From the NCBI GenBank assembly GCA_947846985.1, contig CANTUZ010000001.1, positions 117,817,757-117,881,756 on the forward strand: a stretch of DNA of 64,000 bases, in the 5' to 3' direction. This stretch comes from Fratercula arctica. Lineage: Eukaryota; Chordata; Aves; Charadriiformes; Alcidae. Positions within the stretch are counted from its first letter, which is position 1. Every line of letters begins with the position of its first letter. The notes under the pieces are model-generated. The model ran no database searches and had not been told where the DNA came from. It was given only the letters and a program-made list of their open reading frames with translations. Positions 62,855 through 64,000 of this stretch are shown in pieces. A program made the translations under genes and the position numbers.

Positions 62855-64000
62855 CATACCAGAAGCCCAACCAACATACAAATAGCATATCCCCTACCAG
62901 ACTTCTACCAATTTCTGAAGAAAGAATTCCTTACTTCAAAGAGAGCAAACAGTCGAAACCCTAGCGTCATAAACTCATAGCTCCTATATAAAAGATACAT
63001 GAAAGAAGAAATGGGTAGAGAGCTCAGCAAGAATAAGAAGTTCAGGAAGAGACAGGAAGAATTTTAATTATGGAATTAAATGAGAAGGAGGGGGCATAGG
63101 TTCATCAGCTCTTATCTCCTGCTGGTGGACTAATGGGAGTGAAACACCTTTATAAGTGGAAAGACCCATCATTTTTTACCCCAAAAATGCATATGCCTTG
63201 TTGCCTGTTCTGGAGGGATAACCCTCACACTGTGTTCAAGTTGCTTTTCTCCACTCACCAGTAGACAGTAGGGATTTCACATAAAGCATAACACATGAAA
63301 GTAAATGAACAAGCTCCAAAAAAACTGAAATCTCCTGGAGTGAGCGCATCACAGCATGCTAAGCCTTTCTACACTGATTGCAGTCGTTCTGAGAACAAAA
63401 TGGTTGGGGCTGTAGTACGGCTGTTTAATTCCCTGAACAGAAGTCGCAAAGTTGCTTTTCTGAGGGATTTTTGAACTTTCTCGACGACTACTTTCCCTCA
63501 TTGGCCATAACAAATATAAATCCTCCCTAAGATATAACAACCAGAGTACCTACGCACACGCTGAGCAGCTGGCCAGCAGCTGTTAGGTGAGATTGCCGAG
63601 TTAAGTCTGTTCTCCTTCAACTGAAGCATTATTTGGGGTATTTTCTCCTATCCCTAGATATCTATTAGGAAATTTACTGTACTTTTAATAATATTTGAGA
63701 CTTCAGCTTCATTTTCAAGCTGAGTAAAGTAAGGGAATGAATTTCAAAATACTTTGGGAGGGGAGAAAAGACAGTCAGGATGAGACTAAGAAAGCAACTA
63801 AACAAACTTCATTTTCTGAGGACACCGGCCTTAAAAAGCACTGCCTGGGAAGCTGGCTCCGGAATACGGTGTTAGAGTTTGGGCTCTGTAGCAGCCAGCA
63901 TTAGCTTAAGAAAGAAAACAAAAAGCTAACAATCCCTTCTAAACCTCATGACTAAAAAGTCGGTTATTCTTTAAAAAAAAAAAAAAATCAAACCAACAAA

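Larger units (their letters stand above)
58907..64000. other. Non-coding sequence, no gene seen
   Basis: Poly(T), (TCCC)n, (AC)n and A-rich tracts in otherwise unique AT-rich DNA. The window ends in an A-rich run with CCAAC, similar to the tract at 11539. Confidence 0.7.

Noticed and set aside
1..64000. CRISPR arrays, operons, tRNA or rRNA genes
   Set aside because: No regularly spaced identical repeats, no cloverleaf or rRNA sequence seen, and the DNA is vertebrate.

Overview
The window reads as avian nuclear DNA, AT-rich by inspection, and I found no protein-coding gene that I can defend. The bird assignment rests on several CR1-type LINE remnants. Two end in the diagnostic ATTCTATGATTCTATGA tail in + orientation, and others appear as its reverse complement. 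An LTR-like element of a kind I associate with bird genomes supports it. The open reading frames are short (at most 173 codons), start anywhere, overlap on both strands and resemble no family I know. The exceptions are the CR1 reverse-transcriptase remnants. The window is therefore intergenic (gene desert) or inside a large intron; the sequence alone does not decide which.

Layout: 1-10169 is unique AT-rich DNA with simple repeats, several G-quadruplex-type tracts and one stretch that looks like a conserved non-coding element (5690-6190). 10170-11200 is the longest mobile element, a 5'-truncated CR1 on the minus strand with frameshifted RT remnants and a destroyed FADD catalytic motif. 11201-27095 is mostly unique DNA. 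It includes the best-looking candidate regulatory blocks (20041-20420, 20640-20990, 22590-22960) and a GC-rich pocket (21210-21470). 27096-28370 holds two CR1 copies in opposite orientation, tail to tail, 335 bp apart. 28371-54538 is about 26 kb of AT-rich unique sequence with A-rich tracts, an 18-bp tandem duplication, a 15-bp minisatellite and two further candidate conserved blocks (34330-34800, 53780-53960). 54539-58906 carries a short CR1 tail of a different subfamily, a probable solo LTR with TG...CA ends and an imperfect 5-bp target duplication (56127-56660), and another CR1 3' tail (58786-58906). The rest to 64000 is unique sequence and microsatellites.

No genes work together here. If the window has a function, it is most likely regulatory: blocks rich in TAAT/ATTA cores, lying among old transposons that avoid them. 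That is inference; the test is alignment to other amniote genomes. I found no evidence of a novel coding system, CRISPR array, tRNA, rRNA or operon.
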